Assembly (NCBI GenBank): GCA_021841005.1 | Contig: JAKBVZ010000036.1 | Coordinates: 105,375 to 144,510, forward strand | DNA length: 39,136 bases | Direction of reading: 5' to 3' | Origin: Actinomycetes bacterium | Lineage (GTDB): Bacteria > Actinomycetota > Acidimicrobiia > Acidimicrobiales > JAMCPL01 | Part shown: piece by piece, positions 22,901-30,549 of the stretch | How positions within the stretch are numbered: the stretch's first letter is position 1 | How the letters are laid out: every line of letters starts with the position of its first letter | Made by a program: the position numbers and the translations under genes | Notes under the pieces: generated by a model | Databases searched by the model: none | Told to the model about the DNA's origin: nothing | The model's input: the letters and a program-made list of their open reading frames with translations, nothing else

Positions 22901-24130
22901 CTCGCCGGAGCCGGTACGGGTGTCCGCTATGCGGAAAGGCGGGAGTGGGGTAAGGTACGAGCCATGATTCGACACCGAAGTGGAAGTGTAATAGCCGCTC
23001 ACGTCCATGATTACGTTCACGCTGCCGGCGTTGTTGTACACTGACAGCCCTCCCGAGCTGCCCAGTGGTACGGTTACCCGGTTGCAACGGGTCTGGCCGG
23101 GAGAGAGATTGAGATTGGAGGCAAGCGGCCTGCTCTCTCCCGCAGGGTAGACCGTTAAGAAGGTCGGCCTGGTTACGTCGGTAGCAGTGAGATTGATCAC
23201 GGCTGCAGTTGCTCCGGTTGCCGGTACGCCACCTACACCTGCTACAGCCACGTTCAAGATACTTCCGGGGCCGAGGGTCTTGCCTGCATCCGGCTCACCG
23301 GAGCCGGTACGAGTGTCGGCCAACCTTGCAGGCGCTAAGGCATGATAGAGGCTGGATGGTTCGCTGGCGCTTGGTGTAGAAGTGGTATATCCTTCTACGT
23401 CTATTATGACATTTACGGATCCTTGCTGGTTGTAAAGAGTGATCTGTCCATTTTGTCCAAGCTGTACTTGGACGAGGTTGGCTACGATCTGACCGCTTGT
23501 CCAGTTGAGACTGGAGGCAGTGGGACGCTGATCTCCCGCGGGGTAGATCGTTAGATATGAAGAAGTCGTGGCTCCGGCGACTGTGACATTCAGCATAGCG
23601 GAAGTTGCTCTAGTCGAAGGCACGCCACCCTCTCCTGCAACTTGTATATCAAGGGTCGATCCTGGTCCAAGGGTGTCGCCGGCATATGGTTCTCCAGAAT
23701 TGCTGCGGGTATCGGCTATCCTTCTTGGCGGAAGAGGTACGTAAATGCTGCCAGGCTGCTGAGGAGTGACACTGTTCGAGGATGCCGATGGTGGCCCGTT
23801 GCCCGCGGAATTGGTCGCAGTCACGGTGAAGCTGTACGCGGTGCCCGGTGCAAGCCCGCTCATCGTAGCTGTTACGGACGTCCCAGGAACCGTAAGAGTG
23901 GTCCCCCCGGGAGATGCCGTGATGGTATACGAAGTGATCGTAGATCCTCCGGTGGACGATGGAGGCGTCCAGGTGAGTGTAGCTTCATTCGTTCCTGCAG
24001 TGGCGGTCACTCCTGTAGGTGCTCCCGGAGTGCCGGTTTGGGCCGAGGCAGGTTCCACCTCGACAATAGATGTCACTGCAAGTGCAATTGCAATCGCAAC
24101 CGCTGCCATCGGTAAAGACCTTTTTAGCAT
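19955..24130 (-). CDS. Secreted modular protein: FN3, three DTR modules, Ig-like domain, Asp-box propeller
   Basis: This 1391-residue exported protein starts at the ATG at 24130, which has GGAGGAGAGG just upstream. A signal peptide ([18 protein letters not shown], cut near ASAQ) leads into a fibronectin III domain (about 35-125). Three DTR modules follow (about 130-530), with the signature RIADTR...YLTVYPA...VDVxGYxxS. A beta-rich region of unknown type (about 540-890) comes next, then an invasin-like Ig domain (about 890-985). The last 400 residues carry six Asp-box motifs (TTDGGATW type), each preceded by SCxxxxTCxxxG, as in Ycf48/BNR propellers. Here the DTR modules sit at the N-terminal side, not at the end as in the other two giant proteins. 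It is probably a matrix or adhesion protein; sialidase activity is not supported because only the Asp boxes are seen. Confidence 0.88.
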   Translation of the reverse strand: MLKRSLPMAAVAIAIALAVTSIVEVEPASAQTGTPGAPTGVTATAGTNEATLTWTPPSSTGGSTITSYTITASPGGTTLTVPGTSVTATMSGLAPGTAYSFTVTATNSAGNGPPSASSNSVTPQQPGSIYVPLPPRRIADTRSNSGEPYAGDTLGPGSTLDIQVAGEGGVPSTRATSAMLNVTVAGATTSSYLTIYPAGDQRPTASSLNWTSGQIVANLVQVQLGQNGQITLYNQQGSVNVIIDVEGYTTSTPSASEPSSLYHALAPARLADTRTGSGEPDAGKTLGPGSILNVAVAGVGGVPATGATAAVINLTATDVTRPTFLTVYPAGESRPLASNLNLSPGQTRCNRVTVPLGSSGGLSVYNNAGSVNVIMDVSGYYTSTSVSNHGSYLTPLPPFRIADTRTGSGEPYAGDTLATGGILKVQVAGVGGVPAENTSVPPVAAVLNVTAVDAQAPSYLTVYPADSTPPLASDINIVPGAAIPNLVIAKLSNSGAVDIYNYRGAVDVVVDIYGYLSGSIIIPPTTQVLSSASRQALSNVSSSGSTLTFSSSTSQLSSLLPGDILALPSSTQAPDGLLRLVTAVSTSGSQVVVTTAPTDLVHALAGGGFSVNMSLDPSQIASVNPARAGVRLQPMTSSSGPTSSPNCGTGFTAALSNVPLYSSSSGSVTASGCVGMSVSFGFSVNFPLFQAPQVNFSVTAQQTGQLALSATATVAAGYSNSVDLGEDILDPIDIQVGPIPVVLVPELDFVVNMDGQVTVGISDTVTEEATISAGLSCSGGNCSPTSSFSHTVHAGTPLVSGDASVKLSAGPELDILIYGIVGPTFGVEGFTELSASSTANPWWTLTAGIDATAGITFKLLDITIASYSTTLISVTWPVAQASGGIEPLTLVAEPNSLVALTSSASTVTAIVVSTQGQPIQGDNVSFAVSPSTCGTLSAPSVQTSAGGEAQVTYTASTTVETCTLTATESQGGHTATVTIDQSVSFLPQQLPPGASSDTPVSLSCPSATTCFILAAGPENAYIHLFRTTNSGVTWLDITPALPANARNASAVGLSCISPSTCWLVGQIQFQDEIGAYVNDGDIWKTTDGGASWVDEYANLPAGLRNAVYAQEGQMWEPSGISCVAPGTCFVMSLDGPSNSAGYQLYPMISTTDGGATWINDGPGIPLTGFDPYNVSCTTATDCIAAGMYVNLHPSPYFISIIATTNGGITWQDEDHGLPADVQPSGGYPSPALSCQPTGTCWLTGEISGGFSTTNVLGNPLIVESLDGGTSWLDLSGNAPPGYNESADEGDPGTWMSAISCVSQWTCLMVGNGGQVNSTSHAVAFSTTDGGATWVDDSAMFPPGYQHFGVGGMDGNGQTQSLSCPATDTCYLLGENNFGGSNAQMVLLSTAR

Positions 24131-24148
24131 GACCTCTCCTCCAGCCCG

Positions 24149-24179
24149 AACCAATCACTGATTCAAACCAATCACTGAT
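24149..24179 (-). repeat. 14-bp direct repeat in the 5' leader of the FN3/DTR gene
   Basis: AACCAATCACTGAT occurs at 24149-24162 and 24166-24179 (plus-strand view), with a partial inverted echo CAGTGATTCA at 24186. It lies between the promoter and the ribosome binding site of the minus-strand gene, so it would be transcribed. Confidence 0.9.
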
Positions 24180-24201
24180 CCCCGCCAGTGATTCACTCAA
24201 T

Positions 24202-24229
24202 ACTATACATAAACTGGCGGCTTTCGCAA
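24202..24229 (-). promoter_or_regulatory. Putative promoter of the FN3/DTR gene
   Basis: On the minus strand TTGCGA (24229-24224), a 16-bp spacer and TATAGT (24207-24202) give a transcript leader of roughly 65 nt ending in a good Shine-Dalgarno. Confidence 0.45.
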
Positions 24230-24244
24230 CGGACAGAGCACCTC

Positions 24245-24273
24245 TTGACTTTATCAATTATGTCTGACACAAT
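24245..24273 (+). promoter_or_regulatory. Putative promoter of the toxin-antitoxin-like pair (leaderless type)
   Basis: TTGACT (24245-24250), a 17-bp spacer and CACAAT (24268-24273) are followed after 6 nt by the ATG at 24280. Transcription would start at the A of the start codon. Confidence 0.45.
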
Positions 24274-24279
24274 TAGTAA

Positions 24280-24522
24280 ATGGATACCGTTCGCTTTAGC
24301 CGGTCGGCTTGTAAGCACCGCATTGGCAAAGCGCACGTTATATATATCATGGATCACGTTCAGCCAACCGTAATCCATGCAGATGCAGACAGTGATGAAA
24401 GGTTATTGTGGATTGGCACTGATGACCGCGGAGTCGAACTCGAAGTAGTCGCATTGAAGCTACCTGGTCTGTTGCTGGTCATACACGCCATGCCCACTCA
24501 CTACCACAGAAGGAGCAAGTGA
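24280..24522 (+). CDS. Toxin-like small protein of a toxin-antitoxin pair (BrnT/DUF4258-like)
   Basis: This 80-residue protein has the pattern VRFSRSACKHRI at the N terminus, then RLLWIGTDDRGVELEVVAL and VIHAMPTHY at the C terminus. I recognise this from small actinobacterial proteins encoded directly before ribbon-helix-helix partners and annotated as toxins of the BrnT/DUF4258 type; it is recalled from memory, not searched. Its stop TGA overlaps the ATG of the next gene by one base (TGATG), so the two are translationally coupled. No Shine-Dalgarno precedes the start, which lies 6 nt behind a -10-like box. If real, the toxin would be a small RNase-like fold; catalytic residues cannot be assigned with certainty. 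Confidence 0.7.
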   Translation: MDTVRFSRSACKHRIGKAHVIYIMDHVQPTVIHADADSDERLLWIGTDDRGVELEVVALKLPGLLLVIHAMPTHYHRRSK

Positions 24523-24812
24523 TGCCTCGTAACTACAGGATTGGGTCGGATGTCGATCTCGACAATGAAGTTGTACTGGACAGTCGCGGAAGCCGGATTA
24601 CCGAAGAGCGCGCAGTACGAATAGCGCAAGAGACTCTCGCGAGAGCTGGCCGTGGACGCCCCGCTCTCGCGGAAGGCAAGGCGCGCTCTCCACAGGTTTC
24701 ATTCCGGGTACCGGCTGACCTGAAAGTCCGTGCTGAGGAGCGTGCCGTTCATGAGCACAAGTCGATGTCCCAGCTGGTACGTGAAGCACTGGAGCAGCTA
24801 CTTGCCAGTTGA
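24522..24812 (+). CDS. Ribbon-helix-helix (CopG-like) antitoxin
   Basis: This 96-residue protein has a C-terminal ribbon-helix-helix segment: QVSFRVPADLKVRAEERAV forms the strand and first helix, and HKSMSQLVREALEQLLAS the second helix. Its N-terminal half (NEVVLDSRGSRITEERA) would wrap the partner. The ATG at 24522 has AAGGAG 6 nt upstream, inside the end of the toxin gene; a GTG one codon earlier is less likely. In such pairs this protein neutralises the toxin and represses the shared promoter. The toxin-first order is typical of BrnT-like systems. It converges on the Uma2 gene. Confidence 0.8.
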   Translation: MPRNYRIGSDVDLDNEVVLDSRGSRITEERAVRIAQETLARAGRGRPALAEGKARSPQVSFRVPADLKVRAEERAVHEHKSMSQLVREALEQLLAS

Positions 24813-24832
24813 TCGAGATGCGACCGCAACCA

Positions 24833-24864
24833 CTTAATCCGTTGACTTCTTAATCCGTTGACTT
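24833..24864. repeat. 16-bp tandem repeat, two copies
   Basis: CTTAATCCGTTGACTT is present twice in a row, 20 bp after the antitoxin stop codon. The rest of the region to 25046 has no supported gene. Confidence 0.95.
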
Positions 24865-25005
24865 CGCTCGAATCGCATCACTTTGCTGGTCGCCGTTCCC
24901 CGGCACTGTTGCAAGCCACCGTGAATACCAATCTTGAGACCAGCCTTGCACGTAACCGGCGCGCATAGCGAAGTGCCGATCGATCAACTTTGACCAAAAG
25001 TGACC

Positions 25006-25024
25006 CGCAAGCCCCTGGCTTGCG
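25006..25024 (-). terminator. Hairpin downstream of the Uma2 gene
   Basis: A perfect 8-bp stem (CGCAAGCC/GGCTTGCG) with a 3-nt loop lies 22 nt past the stop codon on the minus strand. GGGTCACTTTT follows, so the U-run is short and displaced by several bases. A terminator is plausible but not certain. Confidence 0.5.
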
Positions 25025-25045
25025 TCCATAAGGAGGAGGTCAACG

Positions 25046-25600
25046 TTACCCGAAGATTTGGGCAACGGTAAGTTTGATCTGCGGAAGAGCGTTGAAAGTG
25101 AGTTGCCCGTCGACCCTTACCTCTCTTTCTGCCCGGTAACCGTCCTCGGCTGGATCGGTGAAGTCAATCACCCTCTCGCCATTCAGATCGACTATCCAGT
25201 ACTGAACTATACCCGCACGTGCATAGTAAAGCGCCTTGGTCCGATCATGTTTCAAACTTGTATCGGCCACCTCCACGATCAGCAGGATATCCGAAGGACC
25301 GGGCCTTCTGCTACGATAGAAGTCGTCGCGATAGTGCAGCAGTGCAAGGTCCGGCTGTGGTTCCGTATATCTGGACAGGCGAACAGGATTCTGCGGAGAT
25401 ACGATTGCAACACCTTGAAGAATAGGAACAAGCAAGTTGGTCAACCGGCTCACGCAGGAAGCGTGCCAATCTCCAATAGGATTCATGTCGATAATCCTTC
25501 CCTCAATGAGTTCCACCCTGGCATCCTCGCCAAATACTCCGGTGCGGCCCATCTCGTCCCACTCTTCCACACTGAAAACATGCTCGAGCAACCCAGCCAT
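25046..25600 (-). CDS. Uma2 family (DUF820) PD-(D/E)XK nuclease-fold protein
   Basis: This 184-residue protein has the Uma2 pattern: VFSVEEWDEMGRTGVFGEDARVELIEGRI at the N terminus, the acidic site PDLALL, then LIVEVADTS and DRTKALYYARAGIVQYWIVDL. The conserved Asp, Glu and Lys expected of a PD-(D/E)XK core are present (PDLAL, VEV, DRTK). The family is common in cyanobacteria and actinobacteria; its biological role is poorly known. The frame runs back to 25714, but the family N terminus begins at the ATG at 25600, and the extra 38 residues look unlike coding sequence. There is only a weak ribosome site there, so the start is tentative. A hairpin follows the stop. Confidence 0.85.
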   Translation of the reverse strand: MAGLLEHVFSVEEWDEMGRTGVFGEDARVELIEGRIIDMNPIGDWHASCVSRLTNLLVPILQGVAIVSPQNPVRLSRYTEPQPDLALLHYRDDFYRSRRPGPSDILLIVEVADTSLKHDRTKALYYARAGIVQYWIVDLNGERVIDFTDPAEDGYRAEREVRVDGQLTFNALPQIKLTVAQIFG

Positions 25601-25765
25601 GGTCTCAAGTCTACCACCTGCCTTCCGCAAAGCCGCATTCTCTTCACAAGTGCAGCTACGATTGGACTGGGCAATGCCTATCCACGGCACAGGAAACGAG
25701 ACATCCGAGGGCACTTGATTGACTTCCTCTCTATGGCTTTCCCAGGGGCTTGCGGGCTCTTCTGG

Positions 25766-25996
25766 TCAGAAGGAACCCGGCAGCCTGCCCTCGCTCACGT
25801 AATGACGCGTTCCATCCGACGGATCCACCCATACGCGCATGAGCCTGTTGGTGGTAGGATCCCTGAACACTTCATCAGTGGCTACCCACCCGGCCACTGG
25901 TGCATCGCTCTCGCCGTGACGGCGCAAAAAAATGCTGTATATAGCAGCTCCAATCACTGCCAGCAGGACAAGACCAAGGAGTAATCCCAGTATCAC
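25766..25996 (-). CDS. Small single-pass membrane protein coupled to the YbjQ gene
   Basis: This 76-residue protein has an N-terminal transmembrane helix (MILGLLLGLVLLAVIGAAIY) and a short soluble tail. The tail holds WVATDEVFRDPTTNRLMRVWVDPSDGTRHYV, which looks like a small beta-hairpin domain. It starts with GTG at 25996, and that GTG overlaps the TGA of the upstream YbjQ gene (GTGA), a sign of translational coupling. I do not recognise the family. Its coupling to YbjQ suggests a shared envelope-related role, but this is inference. Confidence 0.75.
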   Translation of the reverse strand: MILGLLLGLVLLAVIGAAIYSIFLRRHGESDAPVAGWVATDEVFRDPTTNRLMRVWVDPSDGTRHYVSEGRLPGSF

Positions 25997-26430
25997 TGCC
26001 TGCTGGACACAACTACTGCGGTACCGTAGGCGACTATCTCGGTGAAAACCTGGCCTATATCGGACGAGTCGAACCGCATCGATATTATGGCGTTGGCTCC
26101 CATCTGGAGCGCATTGTCTATCATGCGATCTATGGCTTGACGTCTCGAATCCTCAACCAGACGTGTGTACTGCTTGATCTCGCCACCAGCTATGGACTTG
26201 AATCCGGCCACGATCGATTTGCCCGCTCCCATGCTGCGAACCACCAATCCATAGCAGATCCCAAGGTTCCGCACAACCACCATACCTGGCAATTCAAGCG
26301 CCGTCGTGATAGGGAAAGATCCTCCCGGCGACATCATCTGCTGCATGTATGCCTGCTGCTGGTAAGGGTCACCACCCATGCCTTGAGGGCCACCTTGCAT
26401 ATTGCCCTGCATTCCCGCCATGTCTGTCAT
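25993..26430 (-). CDS. YbjQ/UPF0145 family protein (heavy-metal-binding-like domain)
   Basis: The core from about residue 38 shows the UPF0145 pattern: ALELPGMVVVRNLGICYGLVVRS, the amphipathic middle KSIAGGEIKQYTRLVEDSRRQAIDRM, then ALQMGANAIISMRFDSSD and VAYGTAVVV. The family forms pentameric small beta/alpha domains and is named putative heavy-metal-binding without firm function. The first 35 residues are Met/Gly/Gln-rich (GMQGNMQGGPQGMGG) and unlike the usual family start. The start at 26430 is supported by AGGAGG 5 nt upstream. It overlaps the small membrane protein by 4 nt and is divergent from the yceH-like gene across a microsatellite. Confidence 0.87.
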   Translation of the reverse strand: MTDMAGMQGNMQGGPQGMGGDPYQQQAYMQQMMSPGGSFPITTALELPGMVVVRNLGICYGLVVRSMGAGKSIVAGFKSIAGGEIKQYTRLVEDSRRQAIDRMIDNALQMGANAIISMRFDSSDIGQVFTEIVAYGTAVVVSSRQ

Positions 26431-26523
26431 GCCTTCCTCCTGTCCACCATCTATGCGTTCCTGGCATCATACCCGGATTATCATACTCCACTATATACGC
26501 ATCCAGCGGCGAGCGCTTGGCCT

Positions 26524-26608
26524 GATGTGATGTGATGTGATGTGATGTGATGTGATGTGATGTGATGTGATGTGATGTGATGTGATGTGATGTGATGTGA
26601 TGTGATGT
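26524..26608. repeat. Pentanucleotide microsatellite (GATGT)17
   Basis: Seventeen perfect copies of GATGT run without interruption. The flank to about 26690 is a G/T-rich, C-poor stretch that looks like decayed copies (GTGATGTTGG, GTCATGCAATG). It lies in the divergent region between the YbjQ gene (start 26430) and the YceH fusion gene (start 26762). Confidence 0.98.
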
Positions 26609-26761
26609 GGCCTGGTATGGCGTGGCGTGATGTTGGCTTGGTGTGGTGTCATGCAATGTCATGTGGTACGATATGCTGAGCTCTGGTGCGGATCTAGAAT
26701 TAGCGCGATGTGTTGCGCCCTGGTCTCTTGCGGTACGTTACGGTGCGGTACGCTGGAGAAC

Positions 26762-28207
26762 ATGAATACAGATATGCACACATGGGTGGAGGAGCCAGCC
26801 GTAGCTCTGGCGAAGAATAGTACTGCTGGGCACATCCATGCAGGCATGGAATTGACACCGGAAGAGATCAGGATACTAGGGTGCCTGGTAGAGAAATCCC
26901 TGGCCACTCCCCAGCAGTACCCGCTTTCCCTGAACGCCCTTACTCTCGCCTGCAACCAGTCCACCAACCGTGATCCAGTAGTATCATACAGCGATCAGCT
27001 CGTAGGTGCCAGCGTGCAGTCGCTCAAGGAGAAGAAACTGGTAAGGTTTGTCCACCCGTCTCACGGCAAGTCAGTCACTCGCTACCGCCATGTAGTGGAC
27101 GAAGTGCTGTCCCTGGATGAACCCCGTCTGGCCGTGCTTGCGGTACTGATGCTTCGCGGGTCGCAGACCGCCGGCGAATTGCGGCAACGCACTGAGCGAC
27201 TCCATCATTTCGGCAATATCAATGAGGTTGAGGACGTGCTATCCAGCCTTGCCGCGCCTCCAGATCCCTTAGTGATGAAGCTGGCGCGCAGGCCAGGTGA
27301 AAAGGAGGAACGCTGGATGCTGCAGGGTGACCGTGTCGCTACCGATCAGCCCGCCGGTTCCCAGCCCGCCGGTTCCCAGCCCTCCACCGATCAGTACACT
27401 GGTTCCCAGCCCGCCGGCAATTCTCTGGACAGTACGCTGGTACGCATAGATCTAGACGCCACTTCTCCGGCAATCGACACCAACAGACAACCTCGAAACA
27501 ATGTGATAGTCCATTCAGGATGGAGTTTTCACTTTGAACAGGCGCTGCTGCGAACAGGGCTGTACGCGTCACCTCTATCTATCGTCGAACGGACAAGTAC
27601 GATAAGCGCCTACGCGTGGATCGATTACAAGCTTTTCGAGGTAATAGGTGGCTGGGTGGAAGGGGAAGATGATCTTGATCTGAAAGTACTCTTCGATGCA
27701 GAGAGCAGGGCACACGGATGGAATGCCGCCATGTGGAGGAAGGAGATGCCCCCGGAGGGTTCTCTCAGGGCCGAAAGGTCTCTTGCTCCACAAGACCGAC
27801 TGGAGGGAGATAGTGTGCCCACGCTGGTAAGGCCGGGGTTCGCGCAGGCGCTGCACATGCTGGAAGCTGCCGAGAACCTGTCACTGCTCCGTCTCGGCAC
27901 CCTTGGCAAGGTCATCCTTCCCAGGATGCTGCTCACGTACCGTATCCACCAGTGCCGCCTGTCTCCAGCAACGGATGGGTCATTTTCCCGGACACTGAAT
28001 ATCGCGTACCACGATGTGTTGGATATGTGGCAGGCAGTTCAGCTTGCTTTCGAAGCTACGTTCTGCCGGAGCGATCCGAGCAAAGCCGGAGGAACCAGCT
28101 TGCCTGTCGAGATTATGGCACGTATACGCGAGATCGAGACTTGCTTAGAGGCTTCCGGCCCGGGCATCGGTCTATTGCGTAGCGATCATCCAGATGGCAG
28201 CCAGTAG
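26762..28207 (+). CDS. YceH/DUF480 protein fused to an unrecognised helical C-terminal domain
   Basis: This 481-residue two-part protein begins with residues 29-200, which match YceH (DUF480): MELTPEEIRILGCLVEKS, then TPQQYPLSLNALTLACNQ(S)TNRDPVV, a paired winged-helix fold with LMLRGSQTAGELRQRT. A linker of PAGSQ/YTGSQPAGN microrepeats (about 200-225) leads to about 250 residues with FHFEQALLRTGLY, RTSTISAYAWIDYKLFEVIGGWVEGEDD and ESRAHGWNAAMWRKEMP. The His/Glu-rich helices suggest a ferritin-like or all-alpha fold, but I cannot name it. The start ATG at 26762 has GGAG close by; ATG at 26846, at the YceH core, is the alternative. YceH is usually about 215 residues and stands alone. Function unknown. 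Confidence 0.82.
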   Translation: MNTDMHTWVEEPAVALAKNSTAGHIHAGMELTPEEIRILGCLVEKSLATPQQYPLSLNALTLACNQSTNRDPVVSYSDQLVGASVQSLKEKKLVRFVHPSHGKSVTRYRHVVDEVLSLDEPRLAVLAVLMLRGSQTAGELRQRTERLHHFGNINEVEDVLSSLAAPPDPLVMKLARRPGEKEERWMLQGDRVATDQPAGSQPAGSQPSTDQYTGSQPAGNSLDSTLVRIDLDATSPAIDTNRQPRNNVIVHSGWSFHFEQALLRTGLYASPLSIVERTSTISAYAWIDYKLFEVIGGWVEGEDDLDLKVLFDAESRAHGWNAAMWRKEMPPEGSLRAERSLAPQDRLEGDSVPTLVRPGFAQALHMLEAAENLSLLRLGTLGKVILPRMLLTYRIHQCRLSPATDGSFSRTLNIAYHDVLDMWQAVQLAFEATFCRSDPSKAGGTSLPVEIMARIREIETCLEASGPGIGLLRSDHPDGSQ

Positions 28208-28286
28208 GCCTGGTTAGGATGCTAACTGCCAGTCGCTAGGCAGGAGAACCACTGCCGGGCCTTATGGTAAACGGCTTAGGTAGGCC

Positions 28287-28301
28287 CGGTTAGGCTAACC
28301 G
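28287..28301. other. 15-bp palindrome between convergent genes
   Basis: CGGTTAG-G-CTAACCG is a near-perfect palindrome with a 1-base centre, between the ends of the YceH fusion gene and nadE. The loop is too small for a classical terminator. Similar GGTTAGG strings occur at 28209-28215. It may be a protein site or chance. Confidence 0.4.
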
Positions 28302-28317
28302 CGGGGCGCTGGCTGGA

Positions 28318-30114
28318 TTAGGTCAGATCTTCTGGACGGAGCACGATTTGGCTGTCCTCGTAGTGGTTGGTGATAGGTACTCTCCGGTCCTTGCCAAATG
28401 CCTTAGAAGTTATCTTGACGCCGGGTGGTGACTGCCTGCGCTTGTACTCCGCCAAATCCACCAGCCTTGCCACTGCGGATATAGTGTCCCGATCATAGCC
28501 TCTGCTAATCAGCTCTTCTATGGACAGGTCATCCTCCACTAAGCCTCGCATGATCGGATCCAGCACCTCGTATGGAGGGAGTGATTGATCGTCGCGCTGG
28601 TCAGGACGTAATTCGGCTGAGGGTGGCTTTGTAAGCACGCTACTCGGTATAAGCTCTCGCCCAGCCGTGATGTTACGGTAGCGGGCCAGCCGGTAAACCA
28701 TGGTCTTCGGCACATCCTTTATCACCGCGAAGCCACCTGCAGTATCTCCGTACAGAGTCGAGTAACCCGTGGCAAGCTCGCTCTTATTCCCCGTGGTAAG
28801 CACGATCCATCCCCTGGCGTTGGAGATTGCCATCAGGATGATCCCCCGGATACGTGACTGCATGTTCTCGTCAGCCAGCCCGGAAGGCTCGTGGCCAAGT
28901 ACGGTTTTCAAGTCTGACGACAGCACTCGGTGCACATCCTCTATGGGTACCACCGACAGATCCACCCCAGTGCCGGCTGCCAGCCGCTGGGCGTCTTCCA
29001 GTGAGCTGGCGCTAGAATACCTGGAAGGCATGGCTATACAATGAGTATGCGCAGGGCCTATGGCGTCGGAAGCGATAACGGCCACCAAGGAGGAATCTAT
29101 GCCTCCGGAAAGTCCAATTACTGCGTCGCTGAATCCATTCTTCGCAAGGTAGTCCCGTGTACCGAGTACAAGCACGCTGTAAATTTCCTCGTCCTCATCC
29201 ATCCGCCTGCAGGTTGCGTGAGGGAAGGAGGGGAGCGTGAGGGTAGAGGGATCGGGCGTGGAATCCATGTCCTTCACAGGAATTACAGGAAGATGCTTAT
29301 GGGCAGTTACGGTGAAAACTCCAGAAACGTCGTCCGAACCCACTCCCGAGCCCACCTCAAGGTCCACTACGAGCAGTTCCTCGGCACACTGCGCTGCCAT
29401 GGCAACCACAGCTCCCCTGCCGTCCACCACCATAGATGTACCGTCGAAAACCAGCTCATCCTGCCCACCGACCTGGTTGACATATACGATCGTACACCCG
29501 CTACCGGCCACTCCGGTGATCTCCTTCACGCGTTTTCCAAGTACTCTTATCCGCTGGTCCAGCTTGCCCAGGGAATAGGGAGAAGCATTGATATTCACAA
29601 TCAGGCGGGCTCCATCCCTGGCCTGGACGGCCACCGGCCCATTGGCAAACCACATGTCCTCGCATATGGACACCCCTACAGGTGTACCGGCCACCTGGTA
29701 AATCGTGTAAGGAGTGTCGCCGTGCTCGAACAAGCGCTCCTCGTCGAACACGCCATAGTTGGGAAGTAGCTTCTTGTGATATACGCCAAGTACCCTACCC
29801 CCAGCGCACATGGCGGCGGCATTACGCCCAGCCTTCCGGTTGCCGGCAGGCCTGTCGACAAAGCCTACAAGCATATGGCACTCCGTAGTAATGGATGCCA
29901 GAGAATCAAGTGCCCTGAGATTGTTGGACACAAACGATTTCTTGAGAACTAGGTCCTCAGGCGGGTATCCCGTCAATGCCAGCTCTGTAAAGACGGCCAG
30001 ATCACAGCCCTCGGAAACAGCCTGCCGGTAAGCGCCGGCAATCTTGTGAACATTGCCCGGAATATCTCCTACCACGAAATCGAGCTGGCAGAGCGCCACT
30101 CTGATAGCGCTCAT
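28318..30114 (-). CDS. nadE: NAD+ synthase, glutamine-hydrolysing
   Basis: This 598-residue cytosolic enzyme makes NAD from nicotinate adenine dinucleotide, ATP and glutamine-derived ammonia. The N-terminal nitrilase-like glutaminase has its Glu in FTELALTGYPPEDL, Lys in YHKKLLPNYGVFDE and Cys in VSICEDMW. The C-terminal synthetase has the PP-loop GLSGGIDSSLVAVI and the NAD-site stretch VLTTGNKSELATGYSTLYGD. Length is normal for the one-chain form found in bacteria. The start at 30114 (SAIRVALCQLDFVVGD) fits the family; only a weak GGTGAT lies upstream. It follows the epsilon-like gene by 102 bp on the same strand and may belong to the end of the ccr operon transcript. Confidence 0.95.
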   Translation of the reverse strand: MSAIRVALCQLDFVVGDIPGNVHKIAGAYRQAVSEGCDLAVFTELALTGYPPEDLVLKKSFVSNNLRALDSLASITTECHMLVGFVDRPAGNRKAGRNAAAMCAGGRVLGVYHKKLLPNYGVFDEERLFEHGDTPYTIYQVAGTPVGVSICEDMWFANGPVAVQARDGARLIVNINASPYSLGKLDQRIRVLGKRVKEITGVAGSGCTIVYVNQVGGQDELVFDGTSMVVDGRGAVVAMAAQCAEELLVVDLEVGSGVGSDDVSGVFTVTAHKHLPVIPVKDMDSTPDPSTLTLPSFPHATCRRMDEDEEIYSVLVLGTRDYLAKNGFSDAVIGLSGGIDSSLVAVIASDAIGPAHTHCIAMPSRYSSASSLEDAQRLAAGTGVDLSVVPIEDVHRVLSSDLKTVLGHEPSGLADENMQSRIRGIILMAISNARGWIVLTTGNKSELATGYSTLYGDTAGGFAVIKDVPKTMVYRLARYRNITAGRELIPSSVLTKPPSAELRPDQRDDQSLPPYEVLDPIMRGLVEDDLSIEELISRGYDRDTISAVARLVDLAEYKRRQSPPGVKITSKAFGKDRRVPITNHYEDSQIVLRPEDLT

Positions 30115-30216
30115 CTCACATCACCAGCCGCCGACCGGTACATGCTGCCGCGCTCTCCACCGTTCAATCCTGCACATGCTCATCTCACACCAAGTAGCCA
30201 ACACGTTGCCGCTCAG

Positions 30217-30549
30217 TTACCGCTTTATGGGTCTGCTACGGCGCAACGTAAGCGGCGCTGCCCACCACCTGCCGCTGAACCTCCACGAGGAAGCCGCCCG
30301 TAAATCAGGGTTACCACCGCTGCCAGTGACCCCAGCACCAGCACCAGCACCAGCACCACCGAGCACCTCCATAGCAACTGCCGTTACCAGCAGCACTGCA
30401 CTTTCAGGGTCAAGCGATTCGCCTACACCAGACGTACCGGAGGAAGCCGGGCCGTCCGGTACACAATACACATCCGCAGCATCCGACATGCCGACCATGC
30501 CAGGATCACCCGCAGAACCCGACATACTCGCAGGACCTGAGTTGCTCAC
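30217..30549 (-). CDS. Small acyl-CoA carboxylase epsilon-like subunit
   Basis: This 110-residue protein starts with GTG at 30549, overlapping the pccB stop by 4 nt (GTGA), so it is surely translated with pccB. It has a Gly/Ala/Ser-rich N terminus, a helix-like piece DPESAVLLVTAVAMEVL resembling the short helix of actinobacterial AccE/PccE epsilon subunits, a GAGAGAGAG run, and a basic end SSWRFSGRWWAAPLTLRR. Epsilon subunits bridge the carboxylase alpha and beta subunits in actinobacteria and sit directly after the beta gene. Sequence similarity is weak, so the call rests mostly on position, size and the short helix plus WxxSGRWW-type tail. Confidence 0.6.
   Translation of the reverse strand: MSNSGPASMSGSAGDPGMVGMSDAADVYCVPDGPASSGTSGVGESLDPESAVLLVTAVAMEVLGGAGAGAGAGVTGSGGNPDLRAASSWRFSGRWWAAPLTLRRSRPIKR

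Noticed and set aside
24850-25065. Minus-strand 71-codon frame downstream of the Uma2 gene
   Set aside because: No ribosome site, no family likeness, and it runs through a hairpin and a tandem repeat.
25058-25984. 308-codon plus-strand open frame antisense to the Uma2 gene
   Set aside because: No family resemblance. The minus-strand Uma2 and small membrane proteins are recognisable or coupled. The AAGGAGGAGG at 25031 is too far from any start codon.
26524-26608. Possible CRISPR array
   Set aside because: Units are 5 bp with no spacers; it is a microsatellite. The same holds for 36411-36522.
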